Shown here: positions 1 through 8,342 of the stretch, piece after piece
Layout: each line of letters starts with the position of its first letter
How positions within the stretch are numbered: position 1 is the first letter of the stretch
Assembly (NCBI GenBank): GCA_003247575.1
Contig: QJZC01000049.1
Location: 23,346 to 87,345, forward strand
From: Pseudomonadota bacterium
GTDB lineage: Bacteria > Myxococcota_A > UBA9160 > SZUA-336
Length of the DNA: 64,000 bases
Direction of reading: 5' to 3'
Translations under genes and position numbers: made by a program
The notes under the pieces: generated by a model
The model's input: only the letters and a program-made list of their open reading frames with translations
Database searches by the model: none
Told to the model about the DNA's origin: nothing

Positions 1-1136
1 AGATTCTTCGTGATCAGGCAGCCTTCACAGTCGGGCAGCGACTCCAGCAAGTCTCGCCCGCGCTGCGGTCCGAGGGTCATGACCAAGGTGGCGAGGCCAT
101 CCGCCCACGCGGCATCGGTCGCAACGACCGTGGCGCTAGCGAGCTCCGGAGCGGAGCGGCCGGTACGCGGATCGAGGATGTGGTGCTGGACTCGGCTGCG
201 CTCGAAGCTCTGCATGTAGTCGCCGGATGTGGCCACCGCACACCCGGACACCAGGCCACGTGCGAGCGTACCCCTCTCGCCTTCGGAGTCGGCTCCAGTC
301 AGCCGCTCCGCACTCCGGCCAGACAGAGCAAAGCGTCCCCAGATCCCGGGAGAGCGAGGATGCTGGATACCCAAGGTCCACGGCTCTCCGCTCGGCTTGC
401 GGCCCCGCGCGATCAGGTCTCCACCCGCCTCGAGAAATACGTTCCGATATCCCTCTCGTTGCAGCACCTCGAGACCGCGTTCCAGAACGTATCCCTTGCC
501 GATCCCGTCCAAGGTGAGCTTCATCCCTTCGCGCTCGAAGCTCACACGCTCGGGCGTGACGGTCAGCGCGCGCTGCCCAACACGCTCGAGCAAAGCTTCC
601 ACCTCGCGGGTAGACGGGAGCGATCGACCTCGGTGCTGATGCTGATAATAGAGGTCGAGAAGTGGCTGCACGGTCGTATCGAAGACGCCGTCGCCGAGCT
701 CGTGGAGCTTCTGAGACGTCGTCAGCAGCGCTACGAGATCGGGCTGCGAGGGAACGACACTGCCGTGGGCATTCAACCGCGATACGTCGCTGTCTGGTGT
801 GAAGCGACTGAGCTGCTGCTCGACTCGAAACATGCGATCGAGCGCCGCATCGGCGGCCTTCGCCATCGCCTCGGCGTCGTCCCCGATGATCCGGAGGCGC
901 AGCTCCGTGCCCATGAGGATTCGCGACCGAACCACGGAGGTCGTACGGAGGTCGCTACGCAGCACCCACGCGCCTGCCATTGCCGAGCTCACCGCGATCA
1001 GACGAATGACATCGCGACGATTGAGCCAGGCCGAGTGCGGGCCTCGAGCTTGCGAGCGATCCAGCTTCGATCCTGGCGTGGCCGCTGAGGACGACTCTTT
1101 AGCCGATGGAGCGAGCACGCTGCACGGCGCGGGCAT
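1..1136 (-). CDS. apbE: FAD:protein FMN transferase (ApbE), 3' end cut by window edge
   Basis: ApbE enzymes transfer FMN from FAD onto a Thr/Ser of periplasmic flavoproteins. Reverse-strand translation gives about 378 residues before the window edge, with family landmarks in order: MGTELRLRIIGDD (ATG at 914), LDGIGKGYVLERG, EAGGDLIARG, VATSGDYMQSF, HHILDPRTGRSAP and VVATDAAWADGLATL. A twin-arginine signal is visible upstream (NRRDVIRLIA then SSAMAGAWVL, Arg pair about residues 40-41), so Tat export is likely. The start is uncertain: ATG 1136 is used, but ATG 1208 or ATG 1235 (an AGGAGG almost touches the latter) stay open in frame, which would make the region before the Arg pair unusually long. 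It lies downstream of the pyruvate-kinase-like gene on the same strand. The flavoprotein target is not in view. Confidence 0.88.
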   Translation of the reverse strand, partial: MPAPCSVLAPSAKESSSAATPGSKLDRSQARGPHSAWLNRRDVIRLIAVSSAMAGAWVLRSDLRTTSVVRSRILMGTELRLRIIGDDAEAMAKAADAALDRMFRVEQQLSRFTPDSDVSRLNAHGSVVPSQPDLVALLTTSQKLHELGDGVFDTTVQPLLDLYYQHQHRGRSLPSTREVEALLERVGQRALTVTPERVSFEREGMKLTLDGIGKGYVLERGLEVLQREGYRNVFLEAGGDLIARGRKPSGEPWTLGIQHPRSPGIWGRFALSGRSAERLTGADSEGERGTLARGLVSGCAVATSGDYMQSFERSRVQHHILDPRTGRSAPELASATVVATDAAWADGLATLVMTLGPQRGRDLLESLPDCEGCLITKN

Positions 1137-1423
1137 ACCCGCGGCCGGCGTGGAAGCCGGCGGCCGCTCCGTGCTGGAATGCGAGGCCCTGAACGAGTCG
1201 CGGTTCATCGAGAGACGGAACCAAGCAGGATCCATACCTCCTGCGACTTGCGAGATGCCGAGCTCGATCGCGGGGCACCAGGTCTCCCTTGGTGCACGGA
1301 GCGCCCATCGCCTGTGACAACCTGCCTACCAATCGAGTCAGCCTGTCCCATCCAAGAACTCATCGCGGGAACTTCCCCACCTTCGCCTCGCCCTCACTCG
1401 GCGCCGCAGATCCGAGACGATCC
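1137..1423. other. Gap between pyruvate-kinase-like and apbE genes, with stem-loop
   Basis: No convincing gene, although the apbE frame stays open to beyond 1235. Bases 1141-1167 form a GC stem-loop: GCCGGC at 1144-1149 pairs with GCCGGC at 1156-1161 across a 6-base loop, extended by GCG/CGC at 1141-1143 and 1165-1167 with a 3-base bulge. There is no T-run, so terminator function is only possible. Confidence 0.4.
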
Positions 1424-3025
1424 CTACCAGTGCAGCGCGCGAAGCTGGGAGCGCTTCTTCTGCTGATGTGCCTGCATGCGGCCGAGAATGTCGATCAATG
1501 TGCGCACCGCTTCGAGAATATAGGGCCCCTTGTTCAACATTACGCACTCTGCGCGCTCGCCCATGGCTGCATCGGTGAGCTCCGGTCGCGACGCGATTCC
1601 CCGCTTGGCGAGGGACTCCAGCACCTGGGTAGCCCAGATGACGGGGACGTGCGCAGCCTCGCAGAGCCACAACAGCTCCTCCTGTACTTCCGCCATGCGT
1701 TCGCCACCGACCTCGACGGCGAGGTCCCCTCGCGCGATCATCACACCGACCCTGTGCCGACCGATGGTTCCGAGGAGAATGTCCGGCAGGTTTTTCACGG
1801 CTTGCCGCGTCTCGATCTTGGCGATGATGGGAAGCCGAGAGGCACCCCGGACAGCGAGCTCGGCAACCAGCCGGTCCATGTCGGCCAGAGATCGCACGAA
1901 CGAGTAGCCGACGAGATCCGCGTGGGAAGCGACGAAATCCAGCGCGCGCTCGTCGGCGCTCGACAGCGCAGGCAGATCCAACTCGGTCTCGGGGAAGTTC
2001 ATCCCCTTACCGTGCTTGATGCGCGCTCCGTGGGGTGACAGGTGCACCAGACGGACCCGCGCCCCAGCCGCATCGATCGACTCGACCACACCCCCGATCT
2101 CGCCATCGTCGATCCAGACGGGATCCCCAACGCGCAGCAGGTCACACACCCCTGGGTAGGTGCACGAGATCTGGACCTTCGCATCCTCTGTTGCCGACTT
2201 CGCCGGCATGACCAACCTCGCAGGCTCGGAGTCCCGCCCCGGGCGAACCGCTCGAACGAGCAGGATGGCCTCGCCACGCATGACTCGGGACGACCGCCCT
2301 GCCTGCTCCTCGAACCCCGGCTTCTGCTGCATTCCCACGCCAGCGACCGCGGTGCGAATCTTGTGTCCTGGCAGATCCATCATCACGCGACAGCGACGAC
2401 CGGAGCTGAGCTCCACATCGCGGATCAGAGCAATCATCTTCTCCCAGGCTCGGAGGTCATCGTGCGCGCAATTGATGCGGGCACAATCCATTCCCTCCTG
2501 CATCAGCCCCATCAGCAGTGCGCGATCGGTCGCGGCCTCGCTCGGGAGAGTGACCATGACTCGCACCTGTCTTCTCTCGGGCGGAGGACCGAAGATCGAG
2601 TCGGTGTTCTCCCGCAACAGCGCGCGCCCCGCGCGATAGGACAGCCGCTGAGGCGCGGACTCCACTGCGGCAGGGCTGGCACTCTCCTGCAGATCTCGAT
2701 GGGGGACAGTGACTTTCCCGAGCAAGTCGATGACCTTGTCGAGCGTATCGATCACGTGAGCTTCGGATCTGCCGAGCGAAGATAGACCGTGCTCCGCAAG
2801 ACGTTCCTGCAACGATCTCAGATCGTGCTTCCGCAGGCTGACGTAGTGCGCGAGATTGAGCGAGCTCGCTGTGAAGTCTCCGCTCGGATAGCAGCCAGCA
2901 TAGGGCTCGAGTCGCGCCCGGGCGTCGGAAACGATTTCTGCCCGGAGCGCCACGAGTTCGCGACGCAGCGCAGGAAGCTCGAACTCCGCGGCCGACTGCG
3001 AATCAGAACCAGCACCATGCACCAT
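1424..3025 (-). CDS. Pyruvate-kinase-like protein with N-terminal helical extension
   Basis: 533 residues. The first ~130 residues are helical and not part of classical pyruvate kinase. The rest follows the PK barrel: VMVTLPS, RINCAHDD (for RLNFSHG), MDLPGHKIRT, a B-domain-like insert (VWIDDGEIGGVV), LPIIAKIETRQAV with the catalytic Lys, VGVMIARGDLAVEVG and VIWATQVLESL. The chain ends after AECVMLNKGPYI, so the allosteric C-terminal domain is absent and the usual SGETA loop is altered. It may catalyse PEP + ADP to pyruvate + ATP or be a specialised homologue. Start ATG 3025 is preferred: GGGAGAGAGG lies just upstream, while the 22 residues before it in the longer frame look non-coding. It is divergent from the glycosyltransferase. 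Confidence 0.8.
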   Translation of the reverse strand: MVHGAGSDSQSAAEFELPALRRELVALRAEIVSDARARLEPYAGCYPSGDFTASSLNLAHYVSLRKHDLRSLQERLAEHGLSSLGRSEAHVIDTLDKVIDLLGKVTVPHRDLQESASPAAVESAPQRLSYRAGRALLRENTDSIFGPPPERRQVRVMVTLPSEAATDRALLMGLMQEGMDCARINCAHDDLRAWEKMIALIRDVELSSGRRCRVMMDLPGHKIRTAVAGVGMQQKPGFEEQAGRSSRVMRGEAILLVRAVRPGRDSEPARLVMPAKSATEDAKVQISCTYPGVCDLLRVGDPVWIDDGEIGGVVESIDAAGARVRLVHLSPHGARIKHGKGMNFPETELDLPALSSADERALDFVASHADLVGYSFVRSLADMDRLVAELAVRGASRLPIIAKIETRQAVKNLPDILLGTIGRHRVGVMIARGDLAVEVGGERMAEVQEELLWLCEAAHVPVIWATQVLESLAKRGIASRPELTDAAMGERAECVMLNKGPYILEAVRTLIDILGRMQAHQQKKRSQLRALHW

Positions 3026-3482
3026 GCAGCCTCTCTCCCATCTCCTCACGAAGGGCGCCACTTTCAGGTGCCGTCCGCGGGCTACCGCCACAGTATTCGA
3101 GCTGCGTCACAACTCGATGAAGCTCCGAGGAAGCTCACGAGCACGATTCCAGCGGCGTGCAGGCATTCCGTCTCGATCTACGACAGGATGTCCCGCGGGT
3201 GTCACGCAGATCCCCTTCCAGCGTGTCGATCGAACCGACCGCGCACGGTCGATCGACCTGGCCGTGCGGCCAAAAACTCGCCGGATCGCGGTTCCGCGGT
3301 ACCCGTGCGGCGCAACGGTCTTTCTGCGACACCCAATTCCGCAACATGTGGATCCCCCGAGAAGCGCTGCCGCGCAGTAAGGCAGACTTCATTCTCGACT
3401 TAACCCCTTCGTCATGCAGGCTCCTGCCGGAAGGCATGGCTCTTGCTGGCTTCGGGACGAACGGCACCAACAAGGATGTGAT
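3026..3482. other. Divergent intergenic region, pyruvate-kinase-like / glycosyltransferase
   Basis: About 457 bases between two divergent genes. Short open frames on both strands have no recognisable protein. Both promoters must lie here, but no convincing -35/-10 pair or operator was found by eye. Confidence 0.4.
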
Positions 3483-4874
3483 TTGCAGTTCCACCTGATC
3501 TCTTTCGAAGGCCCAGATGCATACGCTCGCGCCGGCGGCATCGCCTCCCGAGTCGGGGGACTCGCGCATGCACTGTCAGCAGCGCAGCACGAGACCCACC
3601 TCTGGTTCGTGGGCGACCCAGATCTGCCAGGCCACGAGCACTGGAGCGAGCACCTACACGTACATCGTTGGTGTCAATGGATCAGCCGACACCACAGCGG
3701 CGGCGTCTACGACGGAGAGGAAGCGAAGGAACGCGACTTTTCGCACTCGTTGCCGCCTTTTCTGTACGAGCATCACTTGGCTCCGGAGCTCGCTGCAGGG
3801 AGGGAGGTCGCAGTCTTGACGGAGGAGTGGCACACCGCTCACTCCGCTCTGCACCTGGACTGGATCCTACGGCGCGCGAATGCGCGTCACCGTGTTCGCC
3901 TCCTGTGGAATGCGAACAACGTCTTCGGCTTCGATCGGCTCGACTTCTCGAAGCTCAAAGCCGCCGCAACTTTGACCACCGTCAGCCGCTACATGCGGCA
4001 ACGAATGTGGCCGCTCGGATGCGACCCGCTCGTCATCCCGAACGGCCTCGGCGATGATGCCTACCCTGCCGTGCCGAGTACCCAGCTGCGTGCCTTCGCG
4101 AAGCGCGTTCCGGGCCGTCTGGTTCTCGCGAAGATCGCGCGCTGGGACCCGGACAAGCACTGGCTCTCTGCGATCGAGAGCGTCGCCGCTCTACGAGCGC
4201 GGGGACTCCGGCCCCTCCTGCTGGCCAGGGGCGGCGCGGAGTCTCACGGGACGGACGTGTGGCAGCGCGCACACTCGCTGGGCCTGCGGATCGAGGAGCG
4301 GAGCATCGGAGCCGAGGGAGCTTGCGGGCTGCTCGACGTGCTCGAAGACGCCGAGCATCTGGACGTGCTCGTAATCGGCTCCCACATCGACCCAGATGCC
4401 CGGCGTCTGCTGCTGCGAGCCGCGGACGCGGTACTGGCCAATAGTGGCCACGAGCCGTTCGGGCTGGTTGGACTGGAGACGATGGCAGTCGGGGGCGTCG
4501 CCTGCACGGGCTGCACCGGAGAGGACTATGCGACCCCGGGACAGAACGCGCTCGTCCTCCAACGCGACGATCCAGACGAGTTCCTCCGCCTGTTCGAGCA
4601 CCTGCGTGCGACCCCGGGGGCAGAGCGCGCATTGCGACGTAACGCACGTCGCACGGCGCTCGACTACTCCTGGGACCGAATCGTGGACCGCGTCCTGCTC
4701 CCCCTGGTAGGGGCCACTCCGAGCGGCATGCACGATCCCACTCGCACGCAACTCAGCGTGGGACCAGAAGACGACACACGCGGACGGACCGATAAGAGCG
4801 CGCTCAGCTCGATCGCTGCCGTCCGCGAGCGTGACTCGAACTCGCGCCTGTATCCGGCAGCGCGCGCCAGTTAG
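3483..4874 (+). CDS. GT4-family glycosyltransferase
   Basis: 463 residues from TTG 3483. The protein starts QFHLISFEGPDAYARAGGIA, the usual GT-B opening with a Gly-rich donor/acceptor loop, and has the GT4 EX7E signature in HEPFGLVGLETMAVGG (about two-thirds along), followed by GQNALVLQRDDPDEF, typical of the nucleotide-sugar-binding C-terminal domain. It probably transfers a sugar from a nucleotide sugar in a retaining reaction; the acceptor is unknown. An ATG at 3414 stays in frame but has no ribosome site and adds 23 unconvincing residues; TTG 3483 has AAGGA six bases upstream. The last ~40 codons are poorly conserved-looking and overlap the convergent CBS gene by 71 bases. Confidence 0.82.
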   Translation: MQFHLISFEGPDAYARAGGIASRVGGLAHALSAAQHETHLWFVGDPDLPGHEHWSEHLHVHRWCQWISRHHSGGVYDGEEAKERDFSHSLPPFLYEHHLAPELAAGREVAVLTEEWHTAHSALHLDWILRRANARHRVRLLWNANNVFGFDRLDFSKLKAAATLTTVSRYMRQRMWPLGCDPLVIPNGLGDDAYPAVPSTQLRAFAKRVPGRLVLAKIARWDPDKHWLSAIESVAALRARGLRPLLLARGGAESHGTDVWQRAHSLGLRIEERSIGAEGACGLLDVLEDAEHLDVLVIGSHIDPDARRLLLRAADAVLANSGHEPFGLVGLETMAVGGVACTGCTGEDYATPGQNALVLQRDDPDEFLRLFEHLRATPGAERALRRNARRTALDYSWDRIVDRVLLPLVGATPSGMHDPTRTQLSVGPEDDTRGRTDKSALSSIAAVRERDSNSRLYPAARAS

Positions 4875-5385
4875 CGGGGTCGGGCTTCGGCTCGGAGGGC
4901 GACACAGCGTCCTCCGCGGGCTTGGCTGGACGTGGGTTGCTCGGGGTTCCGCAGATGTAGTGGGTGAGCTCATCCACGTGCTCGTCCAAGTCTGCTGCGA
5001 CGGAGGCACAGATTTCCGAGAGCGTGAGCAGGCCCTCGAAGCCCCGCGCCCCGACGACCGCGGCATACTCCGATCCGTCCGCTACCAGCTGGCGCAGTGA
5101 TGCGCGCACGCTCACCTCGGGGTGAACCACCGTCACGGATCGACTCATCACCTGCTCGACCGGGGCGCGAGTTGCGCCAACACAGCTCGCGCTCAGACAG
5201 GCGCTGCAGCGGTCCAGATGCTGGCGCCCTACTACGCCGCGAATGGAGCTAGCATCCGCCACGGCGATGAAATCGAGGCGCTCCATGGTCAGGCGGTCGA
5301 GCGCTTGCGCAACCCCGGCGGATGGGGAGATCCAGCCCGGGCGTCCGCGCGTCTGCTTGAGCAGCTGATCGACACGGGTGTTCAT
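4804..5385 (-). CDS. CBS-domain pair protein
   Basis: 193 residues. Two CBS motifs are visible: an N-terminal one (GWISPSAGVAQALDRLTMER, then DFIAVAD and IRGVVGRQHL) and a second one (VMSRSVTVVHPEVSVRAS, then GSEYAAVVGARGFEGLLT). CBS pairs bind adenosyl ligands and act as energy sensors; no catalytic domain is attached. The ~40-residue tail is polar and disordered-looking. Start ATG 5385 is set by GGAGGT seven bases upstream; the frame has an earlier Met with no such site. It converges with and overlaps the glycosyltransferase by 71 bases. A stand-alone regulatory role is inferred; the partner is unknown. Confidence 0.75.
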   Translation of the reverse strand: MNTRVDQLLKQTRGRPGWISPSAGVAQALDRLTMERLDFIAVADASSIRGVVGRQHLDRCSACLSASCVGATRAPVEQVMSRSVTVVHPEVSVRASLRQLVADGSEYAAVVGARGFEGLLTLSEICASVAADLDEHVDELTHYICGTPSNPRPAKPAEDAVSPSEPKPDPANWRALPDTGASSSHARGRQRSS

Positions 5386-5825
5386 AGTGGATACCTCCAA
5401 CGCGGCCACCGCTCGACTCCGAGGTCAGAGGTCGATCCCCCTCGGCCAGGATGGCAACAGGCCTTCATATAGCAGGCGTCATGCCAGGCGATGCCAGGTA
5501 GGGCTGGAGACTGCGAGAATCGGCCTCTGCGGACACGAAGCGTCCACAGGTGGGCCCCAGGGAGCCCCGAACTCCCGCACGCGCCACGATAGGCGCCTCG
5601 GCTCCGCAGCGAGTACTCCCGCCATCGAGTGAGTGGGAGCCTTCACCCGAGCTTTTCGTCCGGGGACTTTGCCCGTTGAGAGGCGAAACGCCTCGCGATG
5701 GCGCCCACTGTGACGCATTTCCGTGTGTCCCGGCGCCCCACTGGATCCAGGGACAGCCTGGGGCGACGCGACCCTACCGCGATAGCTCGAACGCAGCTCG
5801 AGCGAACCGAGAGACCCGCCCCAGC
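5386..5825. other. 440-base region without a gene
   Basis: It lies between the CBS gene start and the MMPL stop. It probably holds the CBS promoter and the end of the transporter operon transcript. Only a weak stem, CCAGG-GACAG-CCTGG near 5750, was noticed. No coding signal recognised. Confidence 0.35.
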
Positions 5826-8330
5826 TCAGCGGCCGAACGCTTCCTTCGCAGCCGCGGACACATCTGGCTCCTCTACCTTGGGGGAGGCTTCCGCAGACTC
5901 GGGGACGCGTGTAGCCAAGCTCAGCAGGGCTGGCGTCAGCACCATATCGGCAAGCAACGCAAAGAAGATCGCCAAGGTCGTCAAGGTGCCGAAGAGGATG
6001 AGGTTGTTCAGCTCGGAAAGCATGAAAACAGAAAAGCCTGCGCACAAAACCAGTGTGGTGAAGACGAGCGCACGCCCTGAAGTGAGCATTGTGGAGCGCA
6101 GCGCGGCACGGACGTTTTGCATCCGCTCGAGATCTCGCGCAAAACCATGGACCACGTGGATCGTATCGTCCACCGCCAAGCCAAGCGCGATGCTTCCTAC
6201 CAGGATCGTGAACATGTCGAGCTCGATCCCGAACAGGGTCATCACCGACAACGTCGCGATGATCGGAAACAAGTTCGGCACCATACTGACCAGACCCGCC
6301 CGGAGGTTGCCGATGAGCAGAACCATCAGCGGCGTGATCACCATGAATGCCAAAATGTAGGCGCGCGCAGCGCTGTCCATCACGTTCGACATCGTGCGGG
6401 ACATGAGCGGCAACATCCCCGTCGTGTAGAGCTCGACATCGGGACCGAAAAGCTTGTTTGCATACCCCTCGATGTCTTCGATGAACGTGGGATAGAAGCG
6501 AGAGTCTACCCACTCCACCTTCATCGTGATGCGGGCCTTCGAGAACGTCGGATTCGTCACCTTCTCGAGGTCGTCGGTGCCACTGTTCTCGAACAGCAGG
6601 AATTCCTGTCCGGCGGTGAGCTGATCAGCGGGCAATCGATAGTACGCCGGATCGCCTTCATGCAACGCTTGGTGGATCTCCTTGGAAACATCGACGATGG
6701 AGAGAGTCTTTCCCACCACCACGTCTCCAGTCGGACGACTCTTCGCATACTCCGCCAGCTTCTCGATCTTCTGCAGCACGCTCGGATCGTGCAGCGCATT
6801 CGGCTTTTGGAAGTCGACGATCATCTCCATCACCATCGTGCCGTCGAGCTTCTCTTCCAGATAGTCGTGATTCACTCGTACCCGATCGTTCTTCGGCAGC
6901 CAGTGCATGGGGTCGTGCGCGAAGTGCAGCTGCACGGCTCCGTAGATCGACGCGATCACGATCGCAGCTCCGGCCAGCGCGATGGGCTTGGCGTGGCGGT
7001 AAGAGAAATCGGCCAGGGCCACCAGCCAGCGATCGGAGGCAGAGATTCGAACCGTGGGGACCGCGCGACGCCGGGTCCGAACCGGAAGCACCGCCAGCAG
7101 AGCGGGAAGCAGCACCAGGGTATACAGGCATGCGAAGCCGACTCCGGCGGGAGCGACACATCCCATTCGGTAGAGCGGAAGCAGGTCCGAGGTAGCGAAC
7201 GAGCCGAACCCGACCATGGTGGTGAAGGCCGACATCGCAATCGCGAGACCCGAGTGGCCAACGGCATAGCTAGCGGCTTGACGCTTGTCTCCGCTCTCAT
7301 CGTAGCGGCGATAGAACAAGCTCAACAGATGAACCGTGTACCCGATCCCGACTGCAAGAATCGCCGACGGCAAGATCTGCGTCCCGAACGCCACGTCGAC
7401 GCCTACGAGAGCCATGAAGCCCATGAACGACAGAATCGCGAGAGATACCGCGAGCAACGGCAAAAACACACCGGAGAGACGTCGAAAGACCAGGCCGAGC
7501 AACAGCGCGATCCCGGCGAGCGACCAGCCCATGAACACCGCGAGATCGTGCTCCATGGCCAGAAGCAAGCGGGCCGTCATGGACGGAGAGCCCCCGACGC
7601 GGATCTCGAGATCGGGCGATCGGTACTTCTCCACGATCTTCTCGACCGCCGCAACGATTTCGGCGTTGTGCTCCGACAGCAGCGGCTTCCGCTCGACGCC
7701 GGACGCCGGCAAACTCATCGAAGTCGGATCCGAATCGAAGGAGAAGTCCTCCTCGACCGACACCGCAACCTCCGCGTCGCTGCCGAAGTCGAACGCGTCC
7801 GACTCGATCGCGAGGTTTGCGATCGTACCATCGTCCGAGATCCACAGATCCCGGTACACGGGATCCTCCATCGCGTGCACGCGAAACTGCTCTAGCTCCT
7901 CGGGTGTATTCGGGAGCTCTTGCAGCAGGTCGTCCACGAACAGCACGTCGCCCTGGCCGTACGTATTCCGTGCGTTGACCAGGCTCGTGACTTCGTCCAG
8001 GCGTGGAAGGTTGTCCTCGAGATCCCGATGGATCGTCTTGAGCAGCGCCAGGAACTCGGGATCGAAGAGATTGTCAGGCTTCAGGGCGACGAGGATCATT
8101 TCGTCGCGACCGAACTCCTCGCGGAACTCGTCGTAGTTCACTCGCAGCGGATCGGTCGGCTTGAGGAAGCCGTCGATCGAGGTATCGAATCCAAGTGAGG
8201 GAAGGTTCGAAGCCAGGGCCCCCGTAAGAGCCAGCGAAGCCATGATGACGGTCCAGGGATGCTCGAAAGTCCAAAGGCCCAGACTCTCGAAGAAGCTCTC
8301 GATCCGGTGCCGCATTGTGTTGGATGCCAT
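5826..8330 (-). CDS. RND/MMPL-family transporter
   Basis: 834 residues with the RND-like MMPL layout: one TM helix (WTVIMASLALTGALASNLP), a ~210-residue periplasmic loop, five TM helices (e.g. VFMGWSLAGIALLLGLVF, then ILPSAILAVGIGYTVHLLS), and a repeat of the same plan from about residue 440, ending in helices with VGSIALGLAVDDTIHVVHG, where the paired Asp in TM segments is the usual proton-relay region. Such transporters export or move hydrophobic molecules using proton motive force. It is last in a LolA-like > barrel > MMPL operon, starting 12 bases after the barrel stop with no clear ribosome site, so translational coupling is likely. The substrate is unknown; a lipid or hydrophobic cargo is inferred from the neighbours. 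Confidence 0.88.
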   Translation of the reverse strand: MASNTMRHRIESFFESLGLWTFEHPWTVIMASLALTGALASNLPSLGFDTSIDGFLKPTDPLRVNYDEFREEFGRDEMILVALKPDNLFDPEFLALLKTIHRDLEDNLPRLDEVTSLVNARNTYGQGDVLFVDDLLQELPNTPEELEQFRVHAMEDPVYRDLWISDDGTIANLAIESDAFDFGSDAEVAVSVEEDFSFDSDPTSMSLPASGVERKPLLSEHNAEIVAAVEKIVEKYRSPDLEIRVGGSPSMTARLLLAMEHDLAVFMGWSLAGIALLLGLVFRRLSGVFLPLLAVSLAILSFMGFMALVGVDVAFGTQILPSAILAVGIGYTVHLLSLFYRRYDESGDKRQAASYAVGHSGLAIAMSAFTTMVGFGSFATSDLLPLYRMGCVAPAGVGFACLYTLVLLPALLAVLPVRTRRRAVPTVRISASDRWLVALADFSYRHAKPIALAGAAIVIASIYGAVQLHFAHDPMHWLPKNDRVRVNHDYLEEKLDGTMVMEMIVDFQKPNALHDPSVLQKIEKLAEYAKSRPTGDVVVGKTLSIVDVSKEIHQALHEGDPAYYRLPADQLTAGQEFLLFENSGTDDLEKVTNPTFSKARITMKVEWVDSRFYPTFIEDIEGYANKLFGPDVELYTTGMLPLMSRTMSNVMDSAARAYILAFMVITPLMVLLIGNLRAGLVSMVPNLFPIIATLSVMTLFGIELDMFTILVGSIALGLAVDDTIHVVHGFARDLERMQNVRAALRSTMLTSGRALVFTTLVLCAGFSVFMLSELNNLILFGTLTTLAIFFALLADMVLTPALLSLATRVPESAEASPKVEEPDVSAAAKEAFGR

Positions 8331-8342
8331 AAGCGCTCAGCG

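Noticed and set aside
4825..4850. tRNA-like T-arm sequence on the reverse strand (GTTCGAGTC)
   Set aside because: The stem has a mismatch and no D-arm, anticodon arm or acceptor stem fits; it lies in the overlap of two coding genes.
6117..7895. 592-codon open frame on the + strand
   Set aside because: Antisense shadow of the MMPL transporter; Arg/His/Gln-rich with no homology.
5826..8330. Hopanoid transporter HpnN assignment for the MMPL protein
   Set aside because: No hopanoid genes are nearby and MMPL-family sequence alone does not support it.
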